Assembly: GCA_023475345.1 (NCBI GenBank)
Contig: JAMCWD010000067.1
Span: forward strand, 1 to 64,000
Reading direction: 5' to 3'
Source: Chloroflexota bacterium
Lineage (GTDB): Bacteria > Vulcanimicrobiota > JAMCWD01
Length of the DNA stretch: 64,000 nt
The number at the start of each line of letters is the position of its first letter. Positions within the stretch are counted from its first letter, which is position 1. Positions 53,993-62,167 of the stretch are shown piece by piece. The position numbers were made by a program, and so were the translations under genes. The notes beneath the pieces are model-generated. The model made no database searches and was not told where the DNA came from. It saw only the letters and a list, made by a program, of their open reading frames with translations.

Positions 53993-55228
53993 ATGAATAC
54001 GGGAAAAAATAACGATCTAAAAGATCCTACAAATCCGTCTTCCGGCGCTGGAAATAACCGGCCATCCGATAATCAGGCAGCCGACAGGAAGAAAAGGTTG
54101 ATGAATGCGCTTATAACGATCATCCTTTTCGCATTAATTATTTCTTTCGGGATTGTAGTGCGCGCGGCCATCAGCGCAGACCGTTTATACAGGCATCTAA
54201 AAAGCAAGCAATCATTTGTTGCAAGTCAAATGTTCAAGGGGGACCCAAAACTCGGATATGCCAACACCGGCGAATTCAGAGCGCCAGAGAGCGAACCATA
54301 CGAACAGGATGTATCAACCAGGTTCGAACTCAACGGCACGTGGATCCCCGCAAATATAAAAGTATCGAAATCTTCCATCCCCGTCATACTTGCCCTAGGC
54401 TGTTCTTTTACATACGGAATGTCCTGCAATGAAGACGAAACTTATTCTTATATCGTCGGAAAAAAGTTACACGGCATATCTTTAAATGCAGGGCTTGGCG
54501 GTGCGGGTCTTGCACATATGCTTTTGATCGCCAAAAAATTAATACCTGAATTTAAACCCAACATCGTTTTGGTCCAGTATTCGCCCTGGCTTTCGGAAAG
54601 GTCAATCCAACCTTTCTCACGCTCCGCCCGGGACGTCATCCCGACGCCTTTTTTTTCGGAAACTTCCGATGGAAAAATTAAACTTAACCCTCCTATATAT
54701 AAATCAAAATTTTTCGACCTCCCTTCGAAATTTCGTTATACCCCGATGAGCACACGCGATTATATCTCGTTCATGTCAAAAGTCGGGATACCGTTGTACA
54801 TCAATGAACATATCAACACCCTGATATTCCTGGCAAAAAGAGAACTGCGGCTTACGCCGAACTTCACCAGGGACAAGCAAAAAATCGTCGAGTTAGCCTA
54901 CAACGAAATCGCGGAGATCTGCGCCCGGAACAATGCGAAAATGGTTGTTGTTTTCATGGGGGGCTACGACACACTGAAACTTGAAGACTTCCCGAAAGAA
55001 GAACTGGATAAAATCTATGCAATCAAAAATTTAATTTTTGTGGATACGACGGCTCCCCTGTTCGAACACCTTAAACAACATACTCCTGAAGAATATATAA
55101 AAACATATAACACGGTAATAAATACAAAGCCGGTAATGACGGACATCCATCCGAACAAGGCGGCGCATGGAATAATCGCCGAAGAAATAGTAAAGGCATT
55201 AAAAAAGAGTGAATCGGGCAACCGTTAA
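53993..55228 (+). CDS. SGNH/GDSL-like paralogue with altered motif
   Basis: 411 residues, the same layout as the preceding gene: polar N-terminus, membrane helix at about 39-60, SGNH-like domain. The nucleophile block reads LALGCSFTYGM, so the Asp of GDS is Cys137 while Ser138 stays. LNAGLGGAGLAHMLLIAKKL and DIHPNKAAHGIIAE keep the glycine and Asp-x-x-His parts. The 7-bp gap makes it co-transcribed. The substitution may lower activity or shift specificity rather than abolish it. Confidence 0.85.
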   Translation: MNTGKNNDLKDPTNPSSGAGNNRPSDNQAADRKKRLMNALITIILFALIISFGIVVRAAISADRLYRHLKSKQSFVASQMFKGDPKLGYANTGEFRAPESEPYEQDVSTRFELNGTWIPANIKVSKSSIPVILALGCSFTYGMSCNEDETYSYIVGKKLHGISLNAGLGGAGLAHMLLIAKKLIPEFKPNIVLVQYSPWLSERSIQPFSRSARDVIPTPFFSETSDGKIKLNPPIYKSKFFDLPSKFRYTPMSTRDYISFMSKVGIPLYINEHINTLIFLAKRELRLTPNFTRDKQKIVELAYNEIAEICARNNAKMVVVFMGGYDTLKLEDFPKEELDKIYAIKNLIFVDTTAPLFEHLKQHTPEEYIKTYNTVINTKPVMTDIHPNKAAHGIIAEEIVKALKKSESGNR

Positions 55229-55329
55229 TTAACATTGCATGACGGATAAACAAAAGGAAATTTTTCTTCCGGTAGGTTTTTACCGGTATCGATAGAAAAG
55301 TATTCCATAGGATTAGAAAGGAGCTTTTT

Positions 55330-55998
55330 ATGCCTGTACTTACAATATCGCGTCAGATGGGAAGCGGCGGAGATAAAATAGCTCAGGAAACGGCGAAGCT
55401 ATTGGGCTGGTCATATTTCGACAAGGACCTGCTTAGAAAAGCTGCAGCCGAGTCAGGGCTTTCAGTCGAGCACGTAGTGGATTTCAACGAAGACAGCTAT
55501 CCCGTAAGAGATTTCTGGGACCGCCTCCTGGGAGGAGCCGATAAAATAGCGATGGCAAGGTTCAAAGAAGTCGATGAAAACGGCACGGTTATACTCACGG
55601 AAGACCTTCTCGACGAGGAAAGATGCCTGGCGTTCATCCAGAGCACGCTTTATCACCTGAAGGATAAAGGGAATATCGTGATAATAGGCCGCGGGGGGCA
55701 GGCCCTTTTCCGGGAATACGACGGGGCTTTCCATGTCAGGATAATCGCCCGCATGGAAAAAAGAATCGAAGAGATGATGATGAGGGCTGAAACCACGAAG
55801 GAAGAAGCCGCCGAATATCTTAAAAAACGGGATACGGCGGCATCCCAGTATATCAGGCGCTTTTACAACGAAAACTGGGAAGATCCCATGCTTTATCACA
55901 TGGTCGTAAATTCAAGTTTCATCGATGAAGATACGGCGGCCGAAGTGCTGGCGGATGCCGTAAGAAAATATTTTACCTGCAAGGAGATCCCGTTTTGA
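55330..55998 (+). CDS. Cytidylate kinase-like protein
   Basis: 222 residues. A P-loop-like TISRQMGSGGDKIAQETA at about 4-21 and FDKDLLRKAAAESGLS match the cytidylate-kinase-like family (Cytidylate_kin2) rather than canonical Cmk. A middle NIVIIGRGGQALFR follows. True CMP kinase would normally be located by another gene, so the substrate here is uncertain. AGAAAGGAG precedes ATG 55330. The downstream dehydrogenase overlaps by 4 bp, so it is in the same transcript. Confidence 0.82.
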   Translation: MPVLTISRQMGSGGDKIAQETAKLLGWSYFDKDLLRKAAAESGLSVEHVVDFNEDSYPVRDFWDRLLGGADKIAMARFKEVDENGTVILTEDLLDEERCLAFIQSTLYHLKDKGNIVIIGRGGQALFREYDGAFHVRIIARMEKRIEEMMMRAETTKEEAAEYLKKRDTAASQYIRRFYNENWEDPMLYHMVVNSSFIDEDTAAEVLADAVRKYFTCKEIPF

Positions 55999-57023
55999 AA
56001 AGCACGGCCATGGTGCTGACTGCGCCGGAGACGATTATAAAAGAAGAAAAGCCTGTGCCTGAGCCTGGCCCCAATTATGCAAGGGTAAAGGTGATATGGG
56101 CCGGTATATGCAGCACGGATCTTGCAATTTACAGCGGAGACTATAAAGTCCAGCTCCCCCTTGTTCTCGGACATGAATTTTCAGGAATTGTTGAAGCGGT
56201 GGGCCCCGGCGTGTCTCCGAACTGGGTGGGCAAGCCTGTTGTCGGGGAAATCAACGATACATGCCTTGTAACAGGCGACCCGGCCCCTTGCGCCGCCTGC
56301 ATGAGAGGGCTGCCGCATCACTGCATCCGCCGGACGGTACTGGGAATAGACCGTCATGACGGCGCATTTGCAGAACACGCGCTCATCCCCCACGGGAACC
56401 TCCACAGGGTCCAGGAAGGGCTGAGCCTCCGCGAGGCGGCCTTCGCGGAACCGCTTGCGGCCGCTTTCCAGGCATTCGTGGGCTTCCATATCGAGCCGGG
56501 CTCCCTTGTTGTCGTGCTCGGAGCCGGAAGGCTGGGTCTTCTCATTACTGCAGTCGCAAAAGATAAAAATTTAAAGGTCATAGCGGTTGACCCCAATGAA
56601 AAGCAAAGAGAAACCGCCATGAAATTCGGAGCCTCGGAATGTTTTGCGCCTGACGGTTCTCTGCCCGAAAAAATAAAACGGCTGACCGAAGGCCTGGGGG
56701 CCGACGTGGTGGTAGAGGCCAGTTCACATCCCGAAGGTCTCAATACCGCAATAAATATCGTGAGGCCGCAGGGGATAGTCGTGCAGAAATCCACGCCGGG
56801 CCTTGTTTCCGGCGGCATCGATATTACCAGGATCGCAGTTAATGAAATAAGGATCCAGGGCTCCCGCTGCGGCCCGTTCAAGGAATCGATGGCCATGCTC
56901 GACCGGCATATATTGCCGCTTGATGAAATGATCCGGGGAGAATATCCTCTCGACCGGCTCCGCGAAGCGTTGGAAGACGCTGCAAAAGGCGGGAAAATCC
57001 TCATCAGGGTATCCGAAGAATAA
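55995..57023 (+). CDS. Zinc-type medium-chain alcohol dehydrogenase
   Basis: 342 residues starting at TTG 55995, which overlaps the kinase stop. Catalytic zinc site: Cys in WAGICSTDLAIY and His-Glu in GHEFSGIVEAVGPGV. Structural zinc cysteines are in PCAACMRGLPHHC, with one expected cysteine unclear. The Rossmann part is VVVLGAGRLGLLITAVAK. It oxidises or reduces an alcohol/aldehyde or polyol; substrate not predictable. It is 44 bp before the mutase gene. Confidence 0.88.
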   Translation: MKSTAMVLTAPETIIKEEKPVPEPGPNYARVKVIWAGICSTDLAIYSGDYKVQLPLVLGHEFSGIVEAVGPGVSPNWVGKPVVGEINDTCLVTGDPAPCAACMRGLPHHCIRRTVLGIDRHDGAFAEHALIPHGNLHRVQEGLSLREAAFAEPLAAAFQAFVGFHIEPGSLVVVLGAGRLGLLITAVAKDKNLKVIAVDPNEKQRETAMKFGASECFAPDGSLPEKIKRLTEGLGADVVVEASSHPEGLNTAINIVRPQGIVVQKSTPGLVSGGIDITRIAVNEIRIQGSRCGPFKESMAMLDRHILPLDEMIRGEYPLDRLREALEDAAKGGKILIRVSEE

Positions 57024-57067
57024 ACAAATGCGTGTCAAAATAATCACAAAGACCGTGCGGAGGCGTC

Positions 57068-58636
57068 ATGAGCACTGAAACAAAAAATAGCGAAAAAATT
57101 TTCTATAACGAGCACGATTATAACAATTCCCATTACAACGAGAAACTGGGAGACCCGGGAAATTACCCGTTCACGCGGGGCGTCTATCCTACAATGTACA
57201 CCGGCAGGCTCTGGACCATGCGGCAGTACTCCGGGTTCGGCGACGCCGACGAAACCAACGAAAGATTTCGTTACCTGATCGAGCAGGGACAGACGGGGCT
57301 TTCCGTCGCATTCGATCTGCCGACCCAACTGGGGTATGATTCCGACGATCCCATGTCGCTGGGTGAGGTCGGCAAAGTCGGCGTTGTAATAGATTCCCTG
57401 TATGATATGGAGCGGCTTTTCTCCGGCATCAAGCTTGCCGACGTCAGCACATCGATGACGATAAATGCGCCCGCGCTGGTCCTCCTTGCAATGTATGCCG
57501 CGCTCGGAGAAAAACAGGGCGCGGACATATCAAGTCTCCGGGGCACTATACAGAATGACATCCTTAAGGAATACATGGCGCGCGGGACATACATATTCCC
57601 GCCCGAACATTCCCTCCGCCTCATAACCGACTCATTCAGGGCGGGGAAGCAATACATGCCCCACTGGAACATCATCAGCATAAGCGGTTACCATATACGT
57701 GAAGCCGGTTCCACGGCGGTACAGGAAGTGGCCTTTACGCTTGCAAACGGCATAGCTTACGTGGAGCGCGCCCTGGAAGCCGGGCTTGAGGTAGATGATT
57801 TCGCTGGAAATCTTTCGTTCTTCTTCGGTGTCCATAACGACCTTATCGAAGAGGTGGCTAAATTCCGCGCGGCGCGGAGGATCTGGGCGAAGATCATGAA
57901 GGAGCGCTTCGGTGCCCAAAATGCAAAATCCATGATGCTGAGGTTCCACTCCCAGACATGCGGAAGCACCCTCACGTCGGCCCAGCCCATGAACAACCTG
58001 ATCCGCGTTACCATACAGGCGCTTGCCGCAGTGCTCGGCGGGACACAGAGCCTCCATACGAATTCCTGGGACGAGGCACTTGCGCTTCCGAGCATCGAGT
58101 CGGTCAGGCTCGCACTGAGGACACAGCAGATAATAGGCCATGAAAGCGGAGTCCCTAAAATAGCCGATCCGCTAGGCGGCTCTTATGCCGTCGAGACAAT
58201 AACCGGCAGGATCGAAGAAGAAGCCTCCAAATACATAGAAAACATAGACCGGATGGGGGGCGTCCTTGCAGGCCTTAAAAACGGCTATTTCAAGCGGGAA
58301 ATAGAGAACTCGGCGTATGATTACCAGAAGGAGATCGAGTCGGAAAAAAGAGTGGTGGTCGGGGTTAACAAATTTACATCTGACGAAAAAGCACATGTCG
58401 ATCTCGAAAAGCCCGACCCGATGGTTGAGAAAAGGCAGGTGGAAAGGCTCCGCGAGCACCGCAAAAACAGGGATGAAGGCAGGGTCAAATCAACACTTGC
58501 CGCTCTTGAAGATGCGGCTGGAAACCCGGAAGGGAAATTGTTCGAGCCTGTTTTTGAAGCGGTAAAATCCTACGCCACGTTAGGCGAAATATGCGGCGTG
58601 CTCAGGAGCGTTTTCGGAGAATGGCGCGACGCCTAG
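57068..58636 (+). CDS. Methylmalonyl-CoA mutase, catalytic (large) subunit
   Basis: 522 residues, the catalytic barrel only. [75 protein letters not shown] and the late [14 protein letters not shown] are hallmark segments. There is no cobalamin-binding domain, so a separate B12 small subunit must lie elsewhere, as in two-component acyl-CoA mutases. It would interconvert methylmalonyl-CoA and succinyl-CoA; a related acyl-CoA substrate is possible. It overlaps the convergent epimerase by 4 bp. Confidence 0.9.
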   Translation: MSTETKNSEKIFYNEHDYNNSHYNEKLGDPGNYPFTRGVYPTMYTGRLWTMRQYSGFGDADETNERFRYLIEQGQTGLSVAFDLPTQLGYDSDDPMSLGEVGKVGVVIDSLYDMERLFSGIKLADVSTSMTINAPALVLLAMYAALGEKQGADISSLRGTIQNDILKEYMARGTYIFPPEHSLRLITDSFRAGKQYMPHWNIISISGYHIREAGSTAVQEVAFTLANGIAYVERALEAGLEVDDFAGNLSFFFGVHNDLIEEVAKFRAARRIWAKIMKERFGAQNAKSMMLRFHSQTCGSTLTSAQPMNNLIRVTIQALAAVLGGTQSLHTNSWDEALALPSIESVRLALRTQQIIGHESGVPKIADPLGGSYAVETITGRIEEEASKYIENIDRMGGVLAGLKNGYFKREIENSAYDYQKEIESEKRVVVGVNKFTSDEKAHVDLEKPDPMVEKRQVERLREHRKNRDEGRVKSTLAALEDAAGNPEGKLFEPVFEAVKSYATLGEICGVLRSVFGEWRDA

Positions 58637-59556
58637 CTTTTCCGGGATCTGAAAAACTCCAGGGTTTTTTGCAGACCATCTTCAAGGGCTACCGCCGGCT
58701 TCCATCCCAGCTTCTCCCCGGCAAGACGCGCATCAAGGGCTATGTGCATTACTTCGCCCGGGCGGACCGCCTCGTAAACAGACTCCGTATCTACACCCAT
58801 GATACCGGTCAGCACGCTGAAGATCCTGTTTACCGAAGTCTGTACGCCTGTCCCGATATTCATCGTAAGGCCGGAAGCCCTGTCCAGAGCCAGAAGGTTC
58901 GCCCCGGCGATATCGCCTACATATACGTAATCGCGGGTCTGCTCCCCGTCTCCGAAAATCACGGGGGCTTTTTTCGAAAGAAGGCGGCCGCAAAAAATGG
59001 CGACGACTCCCGCTTCGCCCATCGGGTCCTGGCGGGGACCGTAAACATTGGCATAACGTAAAATGGTATATTCCATTCCGTATAACCTGTTGTACAGCCC
59101 GATATATTGCTCGAAGCAGAATTTGCTCGTCCCATATCCTGCCAGCGGCCTGACAGGATGGTTTTCGTCGCACGGGATATATTCCGGCTCCCCGTATATG
59201 GCTCCGCCGGTCGATGCGTAAATAATTTTTTTAACTCCGTACTCGCGACAGTTTTCAAGAAGCCTTACGGCATCCAGAATATTTATCCGCGCGTCATGAA
59301 CGGGGTCCGATACAGACTTGCGGACATCTATCTGGGCCGCGTGATGACATACAACATCAGGCTTGAATTCCTTGAAGACATCCCCCGCCTGCGGGGAGCC
59401 TATGCCTGCTTCGTAAAATTCGGCGCCGGGATTGATGTTTGCGAGCTTCCCTGTCGAAAGGTCGTCTATCACCGCCACCTCGTGGCCTTCTTTCAGGAAA
59501 CTGTCAACCACATGAGAACCTATGAACCCCGCCCCACCCGTTACCAGTATCCGCAT
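58633..59556 (-). CDS. NAD-dependent sugar epimerase/dehydratase (GalE-like)
   Basis: 307 residues. GxxGxxG in [35 protein letters not shown], Ser-Thr in [11 protein letters not shown], and the Tyr-Lys pair in [24 protein letters not shown] also fits UDP-glucose 4-epimerase relatives. It should supply a UDP- or dTDP-sugar for the glycan. Its stop overlaps the mutase stop by 4 bp on the opposite strand; the divergent deacetylase-like gene begins 166 bp upstream. Confidence 0.9.
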   Translation of the reverse strand: MRILVTGGAGFIGSHVVDSFLKEGHEVAVIDDLSTGKLANINPGAEFYEAGIGSPQAGDVFKEFKPDVVCHHAAQIDVRKSVSDPVHDARINILDAVRLLENCREYGVKKIIYASTGGAIYGEPEYIPCDENHPVRPLAGYGTSKFCFEQYIGLYNRLYGMEYTILRYANVYGPRQDPMGEAGVVAIFCGRLLSKKAPVIFGDGEQTRDYVYVGDIAGANLLALDRASGLTMNIGTGVQTSVNRIFSVLTGIMGVDTESVYEAVRPGEVMHIALDARLAGEKLGWKPAVALEDGLQKTLEFFRSRKS

Positions 59557-59721
59557 AAGCTCACCTCAACATACAAGTTCAATCAGGCTTCGCCCGGACG
59601 GTTTCAAATCCTGCCTGCCGCCTTGTGCGGTTCGAATAAACAGGTACGGGACTTGAAGGATTTATCGCCCCTGTAAATGAATCAAGATCCAGGATTATTC
59701 GATTCTCCGCGAGGATATTTC

Positions 59722-60750
59722 ATGAATAAAATCGGCATAGCGTTTGTTGACGACTGGGAACTTCGGGGGTCCGGCGGCGGGAACGTAACGGAGCACCAGC
59801 ACAAGCCTGCCCTCAGGCTGATGGATATTTACGAAAAGCACGGCATCAAGGGATCTTTCACCGCCGAAACATTACAACAGCTTGCGTTCAGAAAAGCAGC
59901 CGCAAAACATGAAGAGCTTCTCCCTCAAATAGAACTGTGGGATGAGACCCTCAAAACGATGATAAGGCGGGGGCATGACGTCCAACTCCACCTCCACATC
60001 CAGTGGCACGACGCCGAATATAAGGACGGCACATGGGAAGTCGGACACAACTGGAACATAGCCGACTATCCAGAAGAGATCATCGACGGCTACATCGCGC
60101 GCGGGAAACAATATCTCGAAAATCTTCTCAAGCCCATAACGCCCGGCTATTCAGCCTGTGTCTTCAGATCGGGGGCATGGGCTATGAGCCCCGGCAGGAC
60201 GCCGCTTGAATGCCTGATTAAAAACGGGATCGACATCGACATCTCCGTTTGTTATGGAGTTTATTTCCATAACGAACATTACACTGTCGATTACCGCGTG
60301 CTTGAAGAACCTTTCTTTCCTTACTATCCCGACCTCGACGATATTAAAAAAGTTTCAGACAGACCGGCGGCCATTGTAGAAGTGCCGACACAATCACTTT
60401 TGCGGAGATCCGAAAACCACATTGTTAATTTTCTAAGGCAGTTAAAGGGTGGCCTGACGGGGAATAAAAATGTTTTCCCGCGGGACCCGTTCAACATCTG
60501 CGCCCTGCCGCTGTTTGACATGAAGTACGGGATAGATGACATTATGAAGCGTTTTCTTAAAAGCCCGCTTCCTTTCGTTCCGGCCGTCCTGGAAAACCAT
60601 ACGAAGGATCTTCAAAACTTCGACGATATAGACATGTTCATCTCATACATCAAGGAGAAATACGGCAGGCACGTTTCATTCATAACACTGCGTGAAATGC
60701 GCGATTTTATAATTGAAAATAAAGATGAAACGGTAAGAATCAAAAAATGA
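59722..60750 (+). CDS. Polysaccharide-deacetylase-like protein
   Basis: 342 residues from ATG 59722 (GAGG 7 bp before); an upstream ATG at 59677 adds an atypical leader. Deacetylase-fold elements: metal-site Asp-Asp in IGIAFVDDWELRGSGGG, HGIKGSFTAETLQQLA, the His motif QLHLHIQWHDA, and the FRSGAWAMSP block that follows the TFx-type strand. The protein has no signal peptide, so it would act on cytoplasmic or lipid-linked sugar. The stop overlaps the next start (ATGA), and a formyltransferase-like gene follows. Confidence 0.8.
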   Translation: MNKIGIAFVDDWELRGSGGGNVTEHQHKPALRLMDIYEKHGIKGSFTAETLQQLAFRKAAAKHEELLPQIELWDETLKTMIRRGHDVQLHLHIQWHDAEYKDGTWEVGHNWNIADYPEEIIDGYIARGKQYLENLLKPITPGYSACVFRSGAWAMSPGRTPLECLIKNGIDIDISVCYGVYFHNEHYTVDYRVLEEPFFPYYPDLDDIKKVSDRPAAIVEVPTQSLLRRSENHIVNFLRQLKGGLTGNKNVFPRDPFNICALPLFDMKYGIDDIMKRFLKSPLPFVPAVLENHTKDLQNFDDIDMFISYIKEKYGRHVSFITLREMRDFIIENKDETVRIKK

Positions 60751-61424
60751 ATCTGTCATCGGGACTTAACACGGAAATATCGGAAAAGTTGTTTTCAGTT
60801 GCCGGGAAGGGTGGGATCGCCGGTTCCCCGGCTGTTGATTTTTTTTATTCCGATAACATCGACAAAGCCCTGGAGGCTGTTAACGACGCCTTTTTCAACG
60901 GGTATTGCCGTGATCTAAAAGAGGACGCACCGGGATTAGATTATGTAAAATTAATCGAATATGCCCACAAGAAAGTCTTACCCGAACCTGGTGAAAAATC
61001 ATTCCCGCTTGATAAGCTTTACCCGCGAAAAAGCACGGAACTGCTTACCGAGGATTTCCCGCTCCTTGCTGACATCAGTTCCTGCATCAACTGGGAAAAC
61101 AGGAACGATATCAACCGTAAATTTATCGAAGATGTCCTGAAAAAATTCAGCGTCAGAAAAAAGGCCGTGGAAAAATTGGAGGATAAAAAAAGACCCCTGT
61201 ATTACCTGAATGCGGCGGCATTGTTTTTCATTAATTATTCACAAGGCGGGGATGCGCGTTTCTTCGACGCCCAGCTATGGGCATTCGATTTTTTCATCAA
61301 TTCGAAAAATACTTCCGCCGGGTGCTTGATGACCGCCGGTATTCTCGTGAAATTATCAACTTTGCTTTTTGTACAACGAACCGGCCGGACAGGTTTCCAC
61401 CCGCTTCCAGGAGGATACGATTGA
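60747..61424 (+). CDS. Hypothetical protein in glycan operon
   Basis: 225 residues, helical and acidic, no signal or membrane segment. Segments such as LDKLYPRKSTELLTEDFPLL and RPLYYLNAAALFFINYSQGG occur, but I recognise no family. It overlaps the deacetylase-like gene by 4 bp and the formyltransferase-like gene by 4 bp, so it is translated with both. That argues for a subunit or dedicated step in the same modification. Confidence 0.75.
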   Translation: MNLSSGLNTEISEKLFSVAGKGGIAGSPAVDFFYSDNIDKALEAVNDAFFNGYCRDLKEDAPGLDYVKLIEYAHKKVLPEPGEKSFPLDKLYPRKSTELLTEDFPLLADISSCINWENRNDINRKFIEDVLKKFSVRKKAVEKLEDKKRPLYYLNAAALFFINYSQGGDARFFDAQLWAFDFFINSKNTSAGCLMTAGILVKLSTLLFVQRTGRTGFHPLPGGYD

Positions 61425-62167
61425 ACATTTGTATTCTCGTAACGGACCTTCAGGCCGCGGAATCCCTGGCCGTAAACCTTCGCAGGGCGGGGCACAGCAT
61501 AAGTGTTATCAGGTTTATTCTGGAAAAAGAGAGAAGCCTTCCTGAAAAAATAGGAGACAACCTCATCGTCAGGCTGATATATAACGCTTTAAGATTCAGG
61601 TTTAAAAATGCCCGCTCGCTTTTTTCAATTATGAGATCCGCAAAGATAATAAATTACGGCGGCCCCACCGATTCGCCCGATTTGACAGCGATAATTAAAA
61701 ATCTAAACACCGATATCGTCATCCAGAAAGTCGGGTTCATTCTGAAAGATAACATCCTGAGCGCGCCTGTTACGGGCGTTCTGAATGATCACATCGCTCA
61801 CCTTCCCTATTTCAGGGGGCGAAGCGCAATGGAGTGGACTATCCTCCACGGTAAGAAAACCGGCAGCACTGTACACTTTATCGACCGGGGAGTTGACACG
61901 GGGGACATCCTTAAAATTTATGACAACGACATCGGCGAATTCACAGACAACCTTGCGGCGAAAGCTTACCTGTTTTCACTGGCCGATAAAAAATTTATCG
62001 AGATAATAGCTCTCCTCGGCGGCGATAAAATCAAGCCTTTACCGCAGAAGGAAGAAGACGGCAAACAGTTTTTCGAAATGCACCCTCTTCTCGTAAACCA
62101 TGTAAACAAAATGCTCGAAACAGGTTTTTACAGAGATTCCATGTCAAATGAGACTTTTAATCTTTGA
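61421..62167 (+). CDS. Formyltransferase-family protein
   Basis: About 248 residues from TTG 61421, which overlaps the upstream TGA and has AGGAGG 6 bp before it; the frame runs back to 61277 but the domain begins at NICILVTDLQAAE. The formyltransferase signature is visible: Asn-x-His in LNDHIAHLPYFRGRSAMEW and the Asp in HFIDRGVDTGDILK. Family members use 10-formyl-tetrahydrofolate to formylate amino sugars or Met-tRNA. Context favours a 4-amino sugar. It overlaps the convergent SpoIID gene by 11 bp. Confidence 0.85.
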   Translation: MNICILVTDLQAAESLAVNLRRAGHSISVIRFILEKERSLPEKIGDNLIVRLIYNALRFRFKNARSLFSIMRSAKIINYGGPTDSPDLTAIIKNLNTDIVIQKVGFILKDNILSAPVTGVLNDHIAHLPYFRGRSAMEWTILHGKKTGSTVHFIDRGVDTGDILKIYDNDIGEFTDNLAAKAYLFSLADKKFIEIIALLGGDKIKPLPQKEEDGKQFFEMHPLLVNHVNKMLETGFYRDSMSNETFNL

